The notes: a model not told the origin generated them from the letters alone. Positions 20,040 to 30,334 are shown, counted from the first letter of the stretch. The stretch is DNA of 64,000 nucleotides from WHSW01 sp963842795 (GCA_963842795.1 CAWJHV010000026.1:310001-374000); one strand, 5' to 3'. Program-made: numbers and translations.

Positions 20040-20591
20040 GCGCAGCGCCGCGACGACCTCGGCGGCGTGGGTGTCGGGCGGGAAGACCGGATACCAGACG
20101 CGCTCGATCGTGCCGTCGCCGATCACCATCGTCAGGCGGCGCAGCAGCGTCAGGCCCGCGACCTCGAAGGTCGGCAGGCCGAGCGCCCGGGTGAGCTCGA
20201 GCCCCGCGTCGGAGAGGATCGGGTAGGGCAGCCGCAGGCGTTCGGCGAGCTCGCGCTGGTAGGCGGTGTCCTGGGTGGAGAGCCCGAACACCGCGTCCGC
20301 TCCGGCCTCGAGCAGCTCGGCGTGGTGGTCGCGAAAGCCGCACGACTCGGGCGTGCAGCCGCGGGCCCCGGGGATCAGGTCCCAGTCGTCGGCCAGCAGG
20401 GGCTCGCCCGGCCGCCCGGTCCACGGGTAGGCGTAGACGATCGTGCGCCCTGCGAGCGCCGCCAGCGAGACGCGCTCTCCGGTCGTCGCGGGGAGCTCGA
20501 CCGGGGGCAGCGACGTGCCCGGCAGGTGGTCGGCGGCGCCGTCGTCGACGGGCGCCGGAAGGTCATCCGGCAGCGAGTAGGGATCGACCAT
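20028..20591 (-). CDS. Peroxiredoxin (AhpC/TSA-like)
   Basis: This 187-residue protein has a thioredoxin-fold AhpC/TSA layout: LPPVELPATTGERVSLAALA, TIVYAYPWTGRPG, then the peroxidatic Cys in PGARGCTPESCGFRDH. A second Cys lies five residues after the first (CTPESC), as in the BCP/PrxQ class, where it can act as the resolving residue. The end (LRRLTMVIGDGTIERVWYPV) is typical. It should reduce peroxides with a thiol donor. The gene is divergent from hrcA, with 26 nt between starts. Confidence 0.8.
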   Translation of the reverse strand: MVDPYSLPDDLPAPVDDGAADHLPGTSLPPVELPATTGERVSLAALAGRTIVYAYPWTGRPGEPLLADDWDLIPGARGCTPESCGFRDHHAELLEAGADAVFGLSTQDTAYQRELAERLRLPYPILSDAGLELTRALGLPTFEVAGLTLLRRLTMVIGDGTIERVWYPVFPPDTHAAEVVAALRSGL

Positions 20592-20604
20592 GTGTGGCCG
20601 ATCC

Positions 20605-20610
20605 TAGAAT
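20605..20610 (+). promoter_or_regulatory. -10 box TAGAAT before hrcA
   Basis: TAGAAT ends 7 nt before ATG 20618, which places the transcription start at or next to the start codon. No CIRCE operator is visible here. Confidence 0.5.
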
Positions 20611-20617
20611 CAGCGCC

Positions 20618-21643
20618 ATGCTCACGCAGCGCCAGCAGCGGATCCTCAACCTGGTCGTCGGGGCCTACCTCGAGTCGGGCAAGCCGATCGGCTCGGCCGC
20701 GATCGCCGAGGGCGCCGACATCGAGTGGGGCCCGTCGACGGTCCGAGCCGAGCTCGCGGCGCTCGAGCGCGAGGGCTACCTGACCCACCCGCACACCTCG
20801 GCCGGGCGGGTGCCGACCGACTCCGGCTACCGCTTCTACGCCGATGCGCTGCTCGCGGCGGGCGCCGAGCCGGGCCGCGCCAGCGGCACCATCGACCTCT
20901 CGCAGATGCGGCGCGAGATCGAGGAGGCGCTGCGCGAGACCGCCTCGACGCTCTCGCGGATGACCGACCTGCTCGCCGTCGCCACCGCGCCGCCGCTCTC
21001 GGCCGCCCGCGTGCACCGGGTCGAGGTCCTGCAGCTGCAGCCCGAGGTGGTGATGGTGGTCGTGATCGCCTCCAACGGCGCGGTCACCAAGCGCATGTTC
21101 AAGTTCGCCGCAGGCGGTCGATCCCGGGCCTGGTCGAGTGGGCGTCGAGCTTCCTCAACGAGCGGCTCAGCGGGCTCGCGCTCGGCGCCCGGATGACCGG
21201 CGACCGGCTCGACGACCCCGAGCTCGGGCCGGCCGAGCGCGCGTTCCTCGCCGAGCTCGCCGACGCCTTCACCGGGCTCGAGCAGTCGGCGGCGAGCGAC
21301 CTCTACGTCGAGGGCGCCGCCCGCCTGCTCTCCGCCGAGCACGCGCCCGATCTGCCGCGCGCGGACTCGCTGATGCGGGCGCTCGAGCGCCGCGGCGGGC
21401 CTGCTCGAGATCCTGCGCTCGACCCTCGACCAGCGCTCGGTGTTCATGTGGATCGGGGGCGAGAACCCGGCGCCGGATCTGCGCTCGGTGAGCGTCGTCG
21501 GCGCCAACTACGGGCTCGGCTACCGCAACCTGGGCGCGGTCGGCGTGGTCGGGCCGCTGCGGATGGACTACGCGACCGCGATCTCCTCGGTGCGCGAGGC
21601 CGCCGGCGAGCTCTCCCGCTTCTTCGAGTCGGTCTACGAGTGA
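20618..21643 (+). CDS. hrcA: Heat-inducible repressor HrcA (two frameshifts)
   Basis: HrcA represses groE/dnaK operons by binding CIRCE. ATG 20618 begins MLTQRQQRILNLVVGAYLES, the winged-helix domain, with GPSTVRAELAALEREGYLTH and HTSAGRVPTDSGYRFYAD. The frame is lost near 21115, continues as GLVEWASSFLNERLSGLALG, and shifts back near 21400 to LLEILRSTLDQRSVFMWIGG. It ends RFFESVYE at TGA 21641-21643. Corrected length is 341 aa, normal for the family. The two shifts compensate. dnaJ starts inside the stop codon, so the pair is an operon. I see no CIRCE repeat upstream. Confidence 0.92.
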
Positions 21644-22729
21644 AGCGCGACTACTACGAGGTCCTCGGCGTCGAACGGGGTGCCGGCGAGGCGGAGGTCA
21701 AGAAGGCCTTCCGGCGCCTGGCCCGCGAGCTGCACCCGGACGTCAACAGCCACGACCCTGCCGCCGAGGAGAAGTTCAAGCAGGCGGCGGAGGCCTACGA
21801 GGTGCTCTCCGACCCGCAACGCCGGGCGACCTACGACCGCTTCGGGCACGAGGGGCTGCGCAGCGGCGGCTTCTCGCCCCATACCTCGGGCAACATCGAG
21901 GACATCCTGTCGGCCTTCTTCGGCCAGGGGGACTCGATCTTCGGGGACCTCTTCGGCGGCGGCCGGGCGGCGGGCCCGGCGAACGGCGCCGACATCGCGG
22001 TCGAGGTCGAGATCACGCCTCGACGACGTGCTCAACGGCGTCTCCCGCGAGCTCTCGTTCGAGGCGGTCTCGCTCTGCGAGCACTGCCACGGCAACGGAG
22101 CCGAGCCCGGGACGCCGATCCGCACCTGCGACACCTGCGGTGGCGCCGGGCGCGTCCAGCAGGTCCGCCGCTCGGCCTTCGGCCAGCTGGTGCAGACGGG
22201 CGCCTGCCCGACCTGCGGCGGGGACGGCAGGGTCGCCGAGCAGCCGTGCGAGCACTGCGACGGCGCCGGGCGCGAGGTACGCGCCGCGGACCTGGGACGT
22301 CGAGATCCCGCCGGGGATCGAGTCCGGTCAGCGGATCAGGATCTCGGGAGCCGGCCACGCCGGGCGAGGCCGGCGGCCGCTCGGGCGACCTCTACGTGCT
22401 CGTCTCGGTCGCCGACGACGAGCGCTTCGAGCGCCGCGGCGACGACCTGATCACCGTCAGCCGCGTTCCGGCCACCCTGGCGATGGTCGGCGGGAGCGGT
22501 CTCGGTGCCGACGCTCGAGGGCGAGCGCGAGGTCGAGATCCCGGCCGGGTCGCAGCCGGGGGACGCGATCACGCTCAAGGGCCTCGGCCTGCCGCGGCTG
22601 CACGGCCGCGGAAGGTCGCGCGGCGACGAGCACGTGCTGGTCGACGTGGTCGTGCCGCGCAAGCTCAACCGCAAGCAGCGCGACCTCGCCCGCCAGCTGC
22701 ACGAGTCGCTCGACGGCAAGCGGCGTTGA
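21640..22729 (+). CDS. dnaJ: Chaperone DnaJ (about four frameshifts)
   Basis: GTG 21640 overlaps the hrcA stop. The J-domain (DYYEVLGVERGAGEAEVKKA, HPD in ELHPDVN) and Gly/Phe region (FFGQGDSIFGDLFGGG) are intact. One-base changes near 22017, 22280, 22360 and 22495 then break the frame. Across them the zinc-finger repeats CEHCHGNG, CDTCGGAG, CPTCGGDG and CEHCDGAG and the C-terminal domain (VPTLEGEREVEIPAGSQPGD) are all recognisable. It ends ESLDGKRR at 22729. Four indels in 480 nt, each sparing the protein pattern, point to base-calling errors. DnaJ delivers clients to DnaK, whose gene is not in the window. Confidence 0.92.
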
Positions 22730-23581
22730 TCCGGCTCGCCGTCCGCTGCCGGCCGGAGCTCGCCGAGCGCGTGCTGGCGGAGCTGCTCGAGCTGGCCCCG
22801 GGCGGGGTGGAGGAGGACCGAGGGGGCGAGTGGGTCGAGTACGCGATCTACGGCTCGCCCGGCGAGCTGCCGGCGCTGCCCGACCTCGAGGCGGTCGCGG
22901 GGGAGGGGCTGGTCGAGATCAGCTCGACCGAGATCCCCGACGACTGGGCCGACCGCTGGCGCGACTTCCACCGCCCGGTCGCGATCGCGGGCGGGCGGAT
23001 CGTCGTGACGCCGTCATGGGAGCGGGACTCGCTGACCCCGGCACCCCCGAGGCGCCGAGGAGGTGCCGGGCGTCGTCATCGATCCGGGCCAGGCGTTCGG
23101 CACCGGCGCCCACGCGACGACCACGCTCTGCCTCGAGCTGCTGCTCGAGGTCGCCGACGCCGGGCCCGAGCGCGGACCGCTCGCCGACCTCGGCACCGGC
23201 TCGGGCGTGCTCGCGATCGCCGCGGCGAAGCTCGGCTGGGGGCCGGTCACCGGCTGCGACAGCGAGCCGGCGGCGCTCGACGCCGCGGCCGAGAACGCCG
23301 CCGCCAACGGGGTCGAGCTCGACCTCGCCCGGGTCAACCTGCGCGAGCAGGCGCCGCCGCGCGGCGCCGACGGTGGTCGCCAACCTGACCGCGCCCGCTG
23401 CTCGACCGAGGTCGCGGCGCGGATCGAGGCGCCGCCGCGACGCCTGATCTGCTCCGGCCTGCTCGCGACCGAGATCGACGAGGTCGACGCGGCGCTCGCC
23501 GCGGCCGGACTCGAGGTCGAGAGCGTGCGGCGCCGCGGCGAGTGGGCGGCGCTGCTCGGTTCCGGCCTGCGGCCGGGTTAG
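22726..23581 (+). CDS. prmA: Ribosomal protein L11 methyltransferase PrmA-like (frameshifted)
   Basis: TTG 22726 overlaps the dnaJ stop (TTGA). The N-terminal domain (VLAELLELAPGGVEEDRGGE; DDWADRWRDFHRPVAI) leads to a frameshift near 23050. The SAM-binding part follows: GVVIDPGQAFGTGAHATTTL, then LADLGTGSGVLAIAAAKLGW. Two more changes near 23370-23385 disturb the ANLTA catalytic region. Position after dnaJ is classical for prmA. The product trimethylates ribosomal protein L11; length of about 284 aa fits. Confidence 0.85.
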
Positions 23582-23592
23582 TCTGCGCGCCC

Positions 23593-24094
23593 ATGGAGAC
23601 GCTCGCCGTCACCTTCTACAACGTCGTCGTCTGGCTGCACGTGAGCGCCGTGGTGATCGCCTTCGGCCCGACCTTCGCCTTCGGCATCTACTTCGCGGTC
23701 GCCGGGCGCAAGTACCCGCGCGCGCTGCCCGCGATCCGCGAGGCGACGATCACCATCAACCGCTCGATGGTCACCCTGGGCGGCGTCCTGATCCTCATCA
23801 CCGGGCATCTATCTCGCCTCGCGCGAGCCGTGGTCGTTCGGCGACTTCTTCGTCGTCTGGGGCATCATCGCGATCATCGTCCTGCTCGGCCTCGTCCACG
23901 GCTTCTTCCTCCCCAACGACCAGCGCGCGCTCAAGGTCTCCAAGCGCGACATCGAGGCATCCGGCCCGACCGGCGAGGTCGAGTTCAGCGACGAGCACGA
24001 GGAGCTCACGGGCCGCAACGCGCGCATGGGCCCGGTCGCCGGCCTGATCGTGATCCTGACGATCTACGTGATGGCCGCGAAGCCGTTCCTGTAG
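23593..24094 (+). CDS. Four-helix membrane protein, DUF2269-like (one frameshift)
   Basis: ATG 23593 lies 8 nt after TAGTCT (23579-23584), a leaderless-type box. The product begins METLAVTFYNVVVWLHVSAV with an early His in a helix, then FGPTFAFGIYFAVA and MVTLGGVLILITG. An extra C near 23808 shifts the frame; IYLASREPWSFGDFFVVWG and MGPVAGLIVILTIYVMAA follow. About 166 residues with four helices. The pattern resembles DUF2269-type integral membrane proteins; the function is unknown. Confidence 0.6.
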
Positions 24095-24098
24095 GCGC

Positions 24099-24422
24099 TC
24101 AGGCTCGGGCCGCGATCAGGACCGCGGCGAGCGCGAGCACCCCCGCCGCGAACAGGCCCGCGCGCGGGTCCTGGTCGCCCATCACCGCGCCGCGCGCGCC
24201 CGCGGACATCACCGAGGAGCGCGAGGCCGCCGACATCGCCGAGCCGAGCGAGGCCGCGGAGGCGACCGAGAACGCCGAGGCGACCGAGCCGACCGAGCCG
24301 ATCGAGAACGCCGAGCCGACCGAGCCGATCGAGAGGAAGGAGCCCTTCGAGCAGATCGAGAGCGCCGAGTCCTCGGACCAGAGCGAGAGCCAGGAATCGT
24401 CCGTGTGCGCGTGGCCGTGCAC
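24099..24422 (-). CDS. Ser/Gly-rich repeat protein with C-terminal membrane helix
   Basis: GTG 24422 opens 107 residues. After a His-containing start (MHGHAHTDDSWLSLWSEDSA) the protein repeats a short serine motif: SFLSIGSVGSAFSIGSVGS, VASAFSVASAASLGSAMSAA, with a Ser or Ala at every third position. It ends in a hydrophobic helix (AGLFAAGVLALAAVLIAARA). The regular S-x-x-S spacing suggests a small beta-solenoid or polar zipper held at the membrane. I recall similar S-I-G-S repeat proteins in other actinobacterial genomes, but with no known function. It lies 5 nt from the convergent membrane-protein gene and is divergent from murI (33 nt). Confidence 0.6.
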   Translation of the reverse strand: MHGHAHTDDSWLSLWSEDSALSICSKGSFLSIGSVGSAFSIGSVGSVASAFSVASAASLGSAMSAASRSSVMSAGARGAVMGDQDPRAGLFAAGVLALAAVLIAARA

Positions 24423-24455
24423 GCCCGCAGTCTCGCACCGGCGATCATTGGGGGC

Positions 24456-25278
24456 ATGACGCTCGAACGGGCAGAGCCATCGCTGCCGATCGCGGTCTTC
24501 GACTCCGGCGTCGGCGGGCTCACGGTCCTGCACGAGTGCCTGGTCTCGCTGCCGGAGGAGGACTACGTCTACCTCGGCGACGACGCCCGTTTCCCTACGG
24601 GGCGAAGAGCGATGACGAGCTGCGCGAGTGCGTGGCGCGCAACACCGCCTTCCTGCTCGAGCGGGGCGCGAAGCTGCTCGTGATCGCCTGCAACTCCGCC
24701 GCCGCCGCCGGGCTCGAGGCGGCCCGCGAGACCGCCGCCGCCGCCGGGGTCGAGGTGGTCGCGGTGATCGAGCCGGAGGCCGAGATCGCCGCCGCGATCA
24801 CCGACTCGGGCCGGGTCGGGGTGCTGGCGACGCCGGCGACCGTCTCCGGCGGCGCCTACCTGCGGGCGCTCGGCCGCCAGCGGCGCGAGCTCACCGTGAC
24901 CCAGGTCGCGGCGCCGGACCTCGCGGCGATCATCCAGCGCGGCTTCCCGTTCTCCGAGGCGGTGGTCGAGAAGGTCCGCTCCTACTGCGCGCCGCTGAAG
25001 CGCGCCCGGGTCGACACCGTGATCCTCGGCTGCACCCACTACCCGCTCGTGCGGCCGATGCTGCAGCGCTTCCTCGGCCGCGAGGTGCGGCTGGTGAGCG
25101 CCGGCCACGCGCTCGCCGCGTCCGCGCAGCGGATCCTCGAGTCGCGCCGCCTGGAGACCGCGCGCCGGGGCGAGGGCACCTACAGCTTCATCTGCACCGG
25201 CGACCCGGCGCGTTCCGCGAGCTCGGCACGCGCTTCCTGCAACTGCCGCTCGGCGAGGTCGAGCGGGTCGAGCTCTAG
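24456..25278 (+). CDS. murI: Glutamate racemase (two frameshifts)
   Basis: MurI makes D-glutamate for peptidoglycan. ATG 24456 gives PIAVFDSGVGGLTVLHECL with the first active-site loop. One base is missing near 24595 (expected RFPYGAKS). The second frame carries the catalytic Cys in VIACNSAAAAG and the partner Cys in LGCTHYPLV. A second indel near 25207 leads to the C-terminus AFRELGTRFLQLPLGEVERV ending at 25278. Corrected length is about 273 aa, normal for MurI. Both Cys residues are present, so the enzyme is expected to be active. Confidence 0.92.
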
Positions 25279-25288
25279 GTCGCGCGGC

Positions 25289-25294
25289 TACCCT
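25289..25294 (+). promoter_or_regulatory. -10 box TACCCT before yqeY
   Basis: TACCCT ends 7 nt before GTG 25302, fitting a leaderless start. Confidence 0.4.
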
Positions 25295-25301
25295 TTCGCG
25301 C

Positions 25302-25734
25302 GTGGCGATTCTCGAACAGGTCCAGGCCGATACCCGGACCGCGATGAAGGCGGGCGAGCGCGACCGCGTCGCCGCGCTGCGCATGGTCGCCGACGCCCTG
25401 CAGAAGGACCTCAAGGCGGGCGGCGACGACGAGGTCGCGGTGCTCCGGCGCGAGCGCAAGCGCCGGCTCGAGGCCGCCGCGGCCTACCGCGACGGGGGCA
25501 GCGCCGAGCGCGCCGACGCCGAGGAGGCCGAGGCGCGCGAGATCGAGCGCTACCTGCCGGCGGAGATCTCCGACGACGAGCTCGGCGCCGCGGTCGACGC
25601 GGCGATCGAGGAGACCGGCGCCGTCGGCCCCGGGCGACATGGGCAAGGTGATGGGCGCCGTGATGCCGAAGGTCGGCGACCGGGCCGACGGCAAGCGCGT
25701 CAGCGCCGCGGTGCGCGAAAGGCTCGCCTCCTAG
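25302..25734 (+). CDS. yqeY: YqeY/GatB-like domain protein (one frameshift)
   Basis: GTG 25302 begins MAILEQVQADTRTAMKAGER, the usual N-terminus of the YqeY family, with LRRERKRRLEAAAAYRDGG and EIERYLPAEISDDELGAAVD. An indel near 25630 shifts the frame; the final helices DMGKVMGAVMPKVGDRADGK and RVSAAVRERLAS follow, ending at TAG 25732-25734. About 144 residues. The C-terminal half resembles the tRNA-binding tail of GatB, but the family's role is not settled. phoH follows after 2 nt. Confidence 0.85.
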
Positions 25735-25736
25735 CT

Positions 25737-26680
<944 letters not shown>

Positions 26681-26684
<4 letters not shown>

Positions 26685-26976
26685 CGCTCGACCTCGCCGA
26701 CGTCCCGACGAGCTGCGCGCGGTCGAGGCGACGCTCGCGGCGGCCGGGCGTCGCCGACGGCCACCTCTCGGTCGAGCTCGTGGGCGACGGCGGTCTGCGA
26801 GCACGACACCCCGAGCATCTCGGCGCGCGATCGAGCCGACCGACGTGCTCGCCTTCCCGCTCGAGGACGCCGTCGGCGGTCGGGCTGCGCGAGATCGGCG
26901 ACTGGTGATCTGTCCCGCGCACACGCGCACGACCATCGCCGAGGCGGCGTCCACGCGTCGCTCCACCTGTGCGGCT
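26681..26976 (+). pseudogene. Truncated, indel-rich ybeY copy 1
   Basis: The sequence from TTG 26681 aligns with the intact ybeY at 27783: TLDLADVP, VEATLAAAG, GHLSVELV, DVLAFP and VICPAHT are readable in alternating frames. It runs to the start of the metal motif (VHASLHLCG) and then changes abruptly, near 26976, to intein-like sequence. It lacks the last third of YbeY. Substitutions relative to copy 2 are mixed with many indels, so it is either a decayed copy or low-quality sequence from a related strain. Confidence 0.65.
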
Positions 26977-27489
26977 GTCCTTCGTGAGCTGCGCTTGGCG
27001 GGCGCGACCTCAGTGACGAAGTTCGTGCCGCTCGACTACCTGCTCAACGAGGAGGCGGTGCGCTTGGCGGTGCTCCAGGGGCTGCTCGATACCGACGGAG
27101 GCCCGGTGACACAGGGCGGCCGCTCGTGCCGGATCCAGTACACGACCTGTTCCGAGGTGCTCCGGGACGACGTCGTCTTCCTGGTCCGCTCCCTCGGTGG
27201 CGTGGCGTACTGGCGCTGCCGTCCGGCAGCCGGCAGGAAACCGGGGATGGCGAACGGCCGGGAGGTCCGCCACGTCTCCGACGCGTACGTCGTCGACATC
27301 CGACTCCCCGAGGGGATCGCACCGTTCCGACTGGGCCGCAAGCGGGAGCTCTACGAGCGCGACGGTGGCGGGCGGCCCATGCGATTCATCGACTCGATCA
27401 AGCCGGAGGGGGAGGCCGAGACGGTCTGCATCCAGGTCGCCGCACAGGACTCGCTGTACGTGACCGAGGATTTCCTGGTTACGCACAAC
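26977..27489 (+). other. C-terminal half of a LAGLIDADG intein inserted in phoH
   Basis: About 171 residues in frame with the following PhoH half. The block VRLAVLQGLLDTDGGPV is the second LAGLIDADG helix of a homing endonuclease, followed by RIQYTTCSEVLRDDVVFLVR. The splicing end reads QVAAQDSLYVTEDFLVTHN, the block F/G signature with the terminal His-Asn (codons 27484-27489). The next residue is Thr, the +1 nucleophile, starting TLNDSFVILDEAQNT. The first half of the intein (N-terminal Cys, blocks A and B, first LAGLIDADG helix) is missing, replaced upstream by the ybeY copy. As written, it cannot splice. Confidence 0.85.
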
Positions 27490-27786
27490 ACACTGAACGA
27501 CTCCTTCGTGATCCTCGACGAGGCCCAGAACACGAGCCCCGAGCAGATGAAGATGTTCCTCACCAGGCTCGGGTTCGGCTCGAAGATGGTCGTCACCGGC
27601 GACATCACCCAGATCGACCTCCCGCGCGACCAGCGCTCGGGGCTCGTGGTCGTCGGCGAGATCCTGTCCGCGGTCGACGACATCGCCTTCGTGCGCTTCG
27701 GCGGCGAGGACGTCGTCCGCCATCAGCTCGTGCAACGGATCGTCGCCGCCTACGGCGCGTACTCCGAGCGCCAGAAGTCGGATTGA
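27490..27786 (+). pseudogene. PhoH C-terminal half (C-extein), clean copy
   Basis: In frame with the intein end, 98 residues give the PhoH C-terminal half: TLNDSFVILDEAQNTSPEQM (Walker B DEAQ), MVVTGDITQIDLPRDQRSGL and HQLVQRIVAAYGAYSERQ, ending TGA 27784-27786. It matches the protein of the disrupted copy at 26390-26684, but differs at many third codon positions (for example GGC/GGG, CTG/CTC), so the two are diverged and not a recent perfect duplication. A functional phoH would be the N-terminal part at 25737-26385 joined to a full intein and this piece. Confidence 0.75.
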
Positions 27787-28152
27787 CGCTCGACCTCGCC
27801 GACGTCCCGGCCGACCTGCGAGCCGCGGTCGAGGCGACGCTCGCGGCCGCCGGGGTCGCCGACGGCCATCTCTCGGTCGAGCTCGTCGACGCCGACCGGA
27901 TCCGCGGGCTCAACCGCGAGCATCGCGGGCGCGACCTGCCCACCGACGTGCTCTCGTTCCCGATCGACGGCGTCGGGCCGGCCGCGGGCCCGCGCTGAGC
28001 TCGGCGACGTGGTCATCTGCCCCGAGCACACCGCTGACATGGTCGAGGCCACCGTCCACGGCGTCCTGCACCTATGCGGCTACGACCACGAGACCGACGA
28101 CGGCGAGATGCTTGCCCGCCAGGCGCAGATCCTCCGCGACCTGCGCGGCTGA
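27783..28152 (+). CDS. ybeY: Endoribonuclease YbeY (one frameshift)
   Basis: YbeY is a metal-dependent RNase for 16S rRNA maturation and ribosome quality control. TTG 27783 overlaps the phoH stop. The product reads TLDLADVPADLRAAVEATLA and RDLPTDVLSFPIDGV. A single extra base near 27990 shifts the frame to ELGDVVICPEHTADMVEATV, then the metal site HGVLHLCGYDHETD (HxxxHxxxxxH) and the terminus ILRDLRG. About 122 residues, a little short but complete. The phoH-ybeY-era neighbourhood is conserved. Confidence 0.88.
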
Positions 28153-28155
28153 GGC

Positions 28156-29364
28156 CTAGGGGCGGATCCAGACGATCACGACGTTGCCGCTCGCGCCCCC
28201 GCTGTCGCGGACCTGGTAGCGGAACCGGTCCTGACCCTGCGCTCCGGGGTCGCGGACGTAGGTGAACGACCCGTTGGGCCTCAGGTCGAGCGTGCCCTTG
28301 TGCGGCCCGCCGCGATGCCTGGCGCTGAGCGTGTCGCCCTCGACCTCGTCGAAGTCGTTGGAGAGGACGCCCGGCGCGGGGATGTCGAGGGTCGTGGCCC
28401 CGCCGAGGGCGTACTCGTCCTCGGTGGCCGTGGGCGGATCGTCGACGAAATGGATCTCGATCTGCACCGCGACCGGCTCGCTGAGCACGAGCCCGTCGTC
28501 GACCCGGTAGGTGAAGCTGACCGGGCTGTCGAAGTTGCTCGGCGGGTAGTACTCGAACGACCCGTCGGGCAGGAGCTCGAAGCCGTCTCCGAACGGCGGG
28601 CTGACGACCAGGGCCGTAAGGGGATCGCCGTCGGCGTCGACGTCGTTGGCGAGCACGCCCGGGGGCCCTACCACCAGCGGCGTGTCCTCGTCGGTCTCGT
28701 AGGTGTCGGCCACCGGTTGGGGACTCGCGTTCGACGCCTTCACCCGCATGGTCACGGTCGCGGGCGCGGGGGCCTCGCCGGAGATCAGCGCCTCGTAGGT
28801 GAAGCTGTCGGTCCCGACGAAGCCTGGATCGGCGGTGTAGTCGATGCGCCCGGTGGCCCGGACGACGACGCTGCCGTGGTCCGGGGGCTCGCTCAGCCGT
28901 GCGCGGTGGCCGACGTCGTTGGCGAGCACGCCCGGCTCGACGACGGTCCGCCGCTTGCCGGAGATCGCGGCGTAGGAGTCGTCGACGGCCTCTGGCGGCT
29001 GGGTGACGGTGATGTAGGCGTGGCCGCAGCAGGCGAAGACGTCGTGGGGATTGTCACGGGCCGAGTAGGTGAACTGGTCGAGGCCGCTGAAGCCCGGTTG
29101 CGGGGTGTAGGTGAAGCGGCCGTTGCGGCGCAGGTCGAGGGCGCCGTAGGTCGTCCCGCTGATCAGCGCGGCGGTGAGCGGGTCGCCGTCTGCGTCGGTG
29201 TCGTTCGCGAGCACCCCGGGGGAGGGCACGGTCAGCGTCGTCCTCGTGCTCGGCATCCGGTAGGAGTCGTACTCCATCACCGGTGGCACGTTCGCGGCCG
29301 CCGACGAAGTGGCGACGAGTCCCGCCAGCACCGTCCATATGGTCGCGAGCGCCAACCTGCGCAT
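28156..29364 (-). CDS. Secreted protein with four tandem cadherin-like/VCBS-type repeats
   Basis: The 402-residue product has a signal peptide (LALATIWTVLAGLVATSSAA). Four repeats of about 90 residues follow, each with PGVLANDVDADGDPLTA-like, LDLRPNGSFTY-like and DRFRYQVRD-like phrases, the pattern of cadherin-like Ig domains of the VCBS/Big_9 type. Repeat 2 is degenerate (GVLANDVGHRARLSEPPDHG). Such repeats bind calcium and occur in adhesins and exoproteins. There is no anchor or sorting motif at the C-terminus (VVIVWIRP). It is placed divergently from era and 3 nt from the convergent ybeY. Confidence 0.8.
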   Translation of the reverse strand: MRRLALATIWTVLAGLVATSSAAANVPPVMEYDSYRMPSTRTTLTVPSPGVLANDTDADGDPLTAALISGTTYGALDLRRNGRFTYTPQPGFSGLDQFTYSARDNPHDVFACCGHAYITVTQPPEAVDDSYAAISGKRRTVVEPGVLANDVGHRARLSEPPDHGSVVVRATGRIDYTADPGFVGTDSFTYEALISGEAPAPATVTMRVKASNASPQPVADTYETDEDTPLVVGPPGVLANDVDADGDPLTALVVSPPFGDGFELLPDGSFEYYPPSNFDSPVSFTYRVDDGLVLSEPVAVQIEIHFVDDPPTATEDEYALGGATTLDIPAPGVLSNDFDEVEGDTLSARHRGGPHKGTLDLRPNGSFTYVRDPGAQGQDRFRYQVRDSGGASGNVVIVWIRP

Positions 29365-29414
29365 GTCCCCTCCATGGGCCTCTCGGATGGCCGCAGTATG
29401 CCAGGCTGGGCGGC

Positions 29415-30317
29415 ATGCCCTCCACCAGTCGCGTCGGCTTCGTCGGCCTCGCCGGACGCCCGAACGTCGGCAAGTCGACGCTCGTGAACGCGATCGTCGG
29501 CGCCAAGGTGGCGATCATCTCCGACCGGCCGCAGACGACCCGGCGGGCGAGTCGCGGCGTGGTCACCGACCCGACGGGCGCCTGGCAGCTGGTGCTCGTC
29601 GACCTGCCCGGGGTCCAGCGCCCGCGCGACGAGCTCACCGAGCGCATGCAGCGCCGGGTCGAGCGCGAGCTCGAGGGCGCCGACGCGGTCCTCTTCGTCG
29701 TCAACGCCGAGCAGGGGCTCGGGCCGGGGGACCGCTTCATCGCCAAGCATCTGATCACGGCCGGCGCGGGCGCCCCGGTGATCTGCGCCGTGAACAAGAT
29801 CGACCGCCTCGGCCCGGGCGAGCTTACGCTGGTGCTCGCCGACGTCGGGAAGCTCCAGGCGGTCGACGAGGTCTTCCCGATCTCCGCCAAGCGCGGCACC
29901 GGGATCGAGGCGCTCGTCGGCCGGCTCGCGGAGCTGGTCCCCGAGGGGCCGCTGCTGTACCCGCCGGAGGATCGCTCGGACCAGCCGAGCGACGTCCACC
30001 TCGCGGAGCTGATCCGCGAGCAGGTACTGCGGCGCACCCGCGAGGAGCTCCCGCACGCGGTCGAGGTCGCGGTCGAGGAGATCGAGACGCGCCCGGACGG
30101 CCTGGTCGAGGTCAAGGCCCAGATCTGGGCCGAGAGCGGGTCGCAGAAGTCGATCCTGATCGGCAAGGGCGGGCGGATGGTGCGCGAGATCGGCACCGCC
30201 GCGCGCAAGGAGCTCGAGCGCGAGCTCGGCGCCCGCGTGTTCCTCGACCTCGACGTCCGCGTCCGCGAGAAGTGGCGCCGCGACGAGGGCCTGCTCGACC
30301 GGCTCGGGATCGACTAG
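29415..30317 (+). CDS. era: GTPase Era
   Basis: Era assists 16S rRNA processing and 30S assembly. ATG 29415 gives 300 residues: G1 AGRPNVGKSTLVNAI, G2 within RPQTTRRASRGVV, G3 DLPGVQRP, G4 NKID, and a C-terminal KH domain with QKSILIGKGGRMVREIG and LDLDVRVREKWRRDE. The frame is intact. It marks the end of the conserved yqeY-phoH-ybeY-era block; recO, often next, is absent. Confidence 0.96.
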   Translation: MPSTSRVGFVGLAGRPNVGKSTLVNAIVGAKVAIISDRPQTTRRASRGVVTDPTGAWQLVLVDLPGVQRPRDELTERMQRRVERELEGADAVLFVVNAEQGLGPGDRFIAKHLITAGAGAPVICAVNKIDRLGPGELTLVLADVGKLQAVDEVFPISAKRGTGIEALVGRLAELVPEGPLLYPPEDRSDQPSDVHLAELIREQVLRRTREELPHAVEVAVEEIETRPDGLVEVKAQIWAESGSQKSILIGKGGRMVREIGTAARKELERELGARVFLDLDVRVREKWRRDEGLLDRLGID

Positions 30318-30321
30318 CTCG

Positions 30322-30327
30322 TACGAT
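30322..30327 (+). promoter_or_regulatory. -10 box TACGAT before hisIE
   Basis: TACGAT ends 7 nt before ATG 30335. It is the best candidate promoter for the hisIE-trpEGDC run, implying a leaderless message without a leader peptide. Confidence 0.45.
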
Positions 30328-30334
30328 CTGCCCG

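Noticed and set aside
20592..20618. CIRCE operator upstream of hrcA
   Set aside because: The TTAGCACTC-N9-GAGTGCTAA repeat is absent here and nowhere else in the window was it seen.
21640..22729. Programmed frameshifting in dnaJ
   Set aside because: Four separate shifts with no slippery-site pattern, in a gene normally read in one frame; sequence error is simpler.
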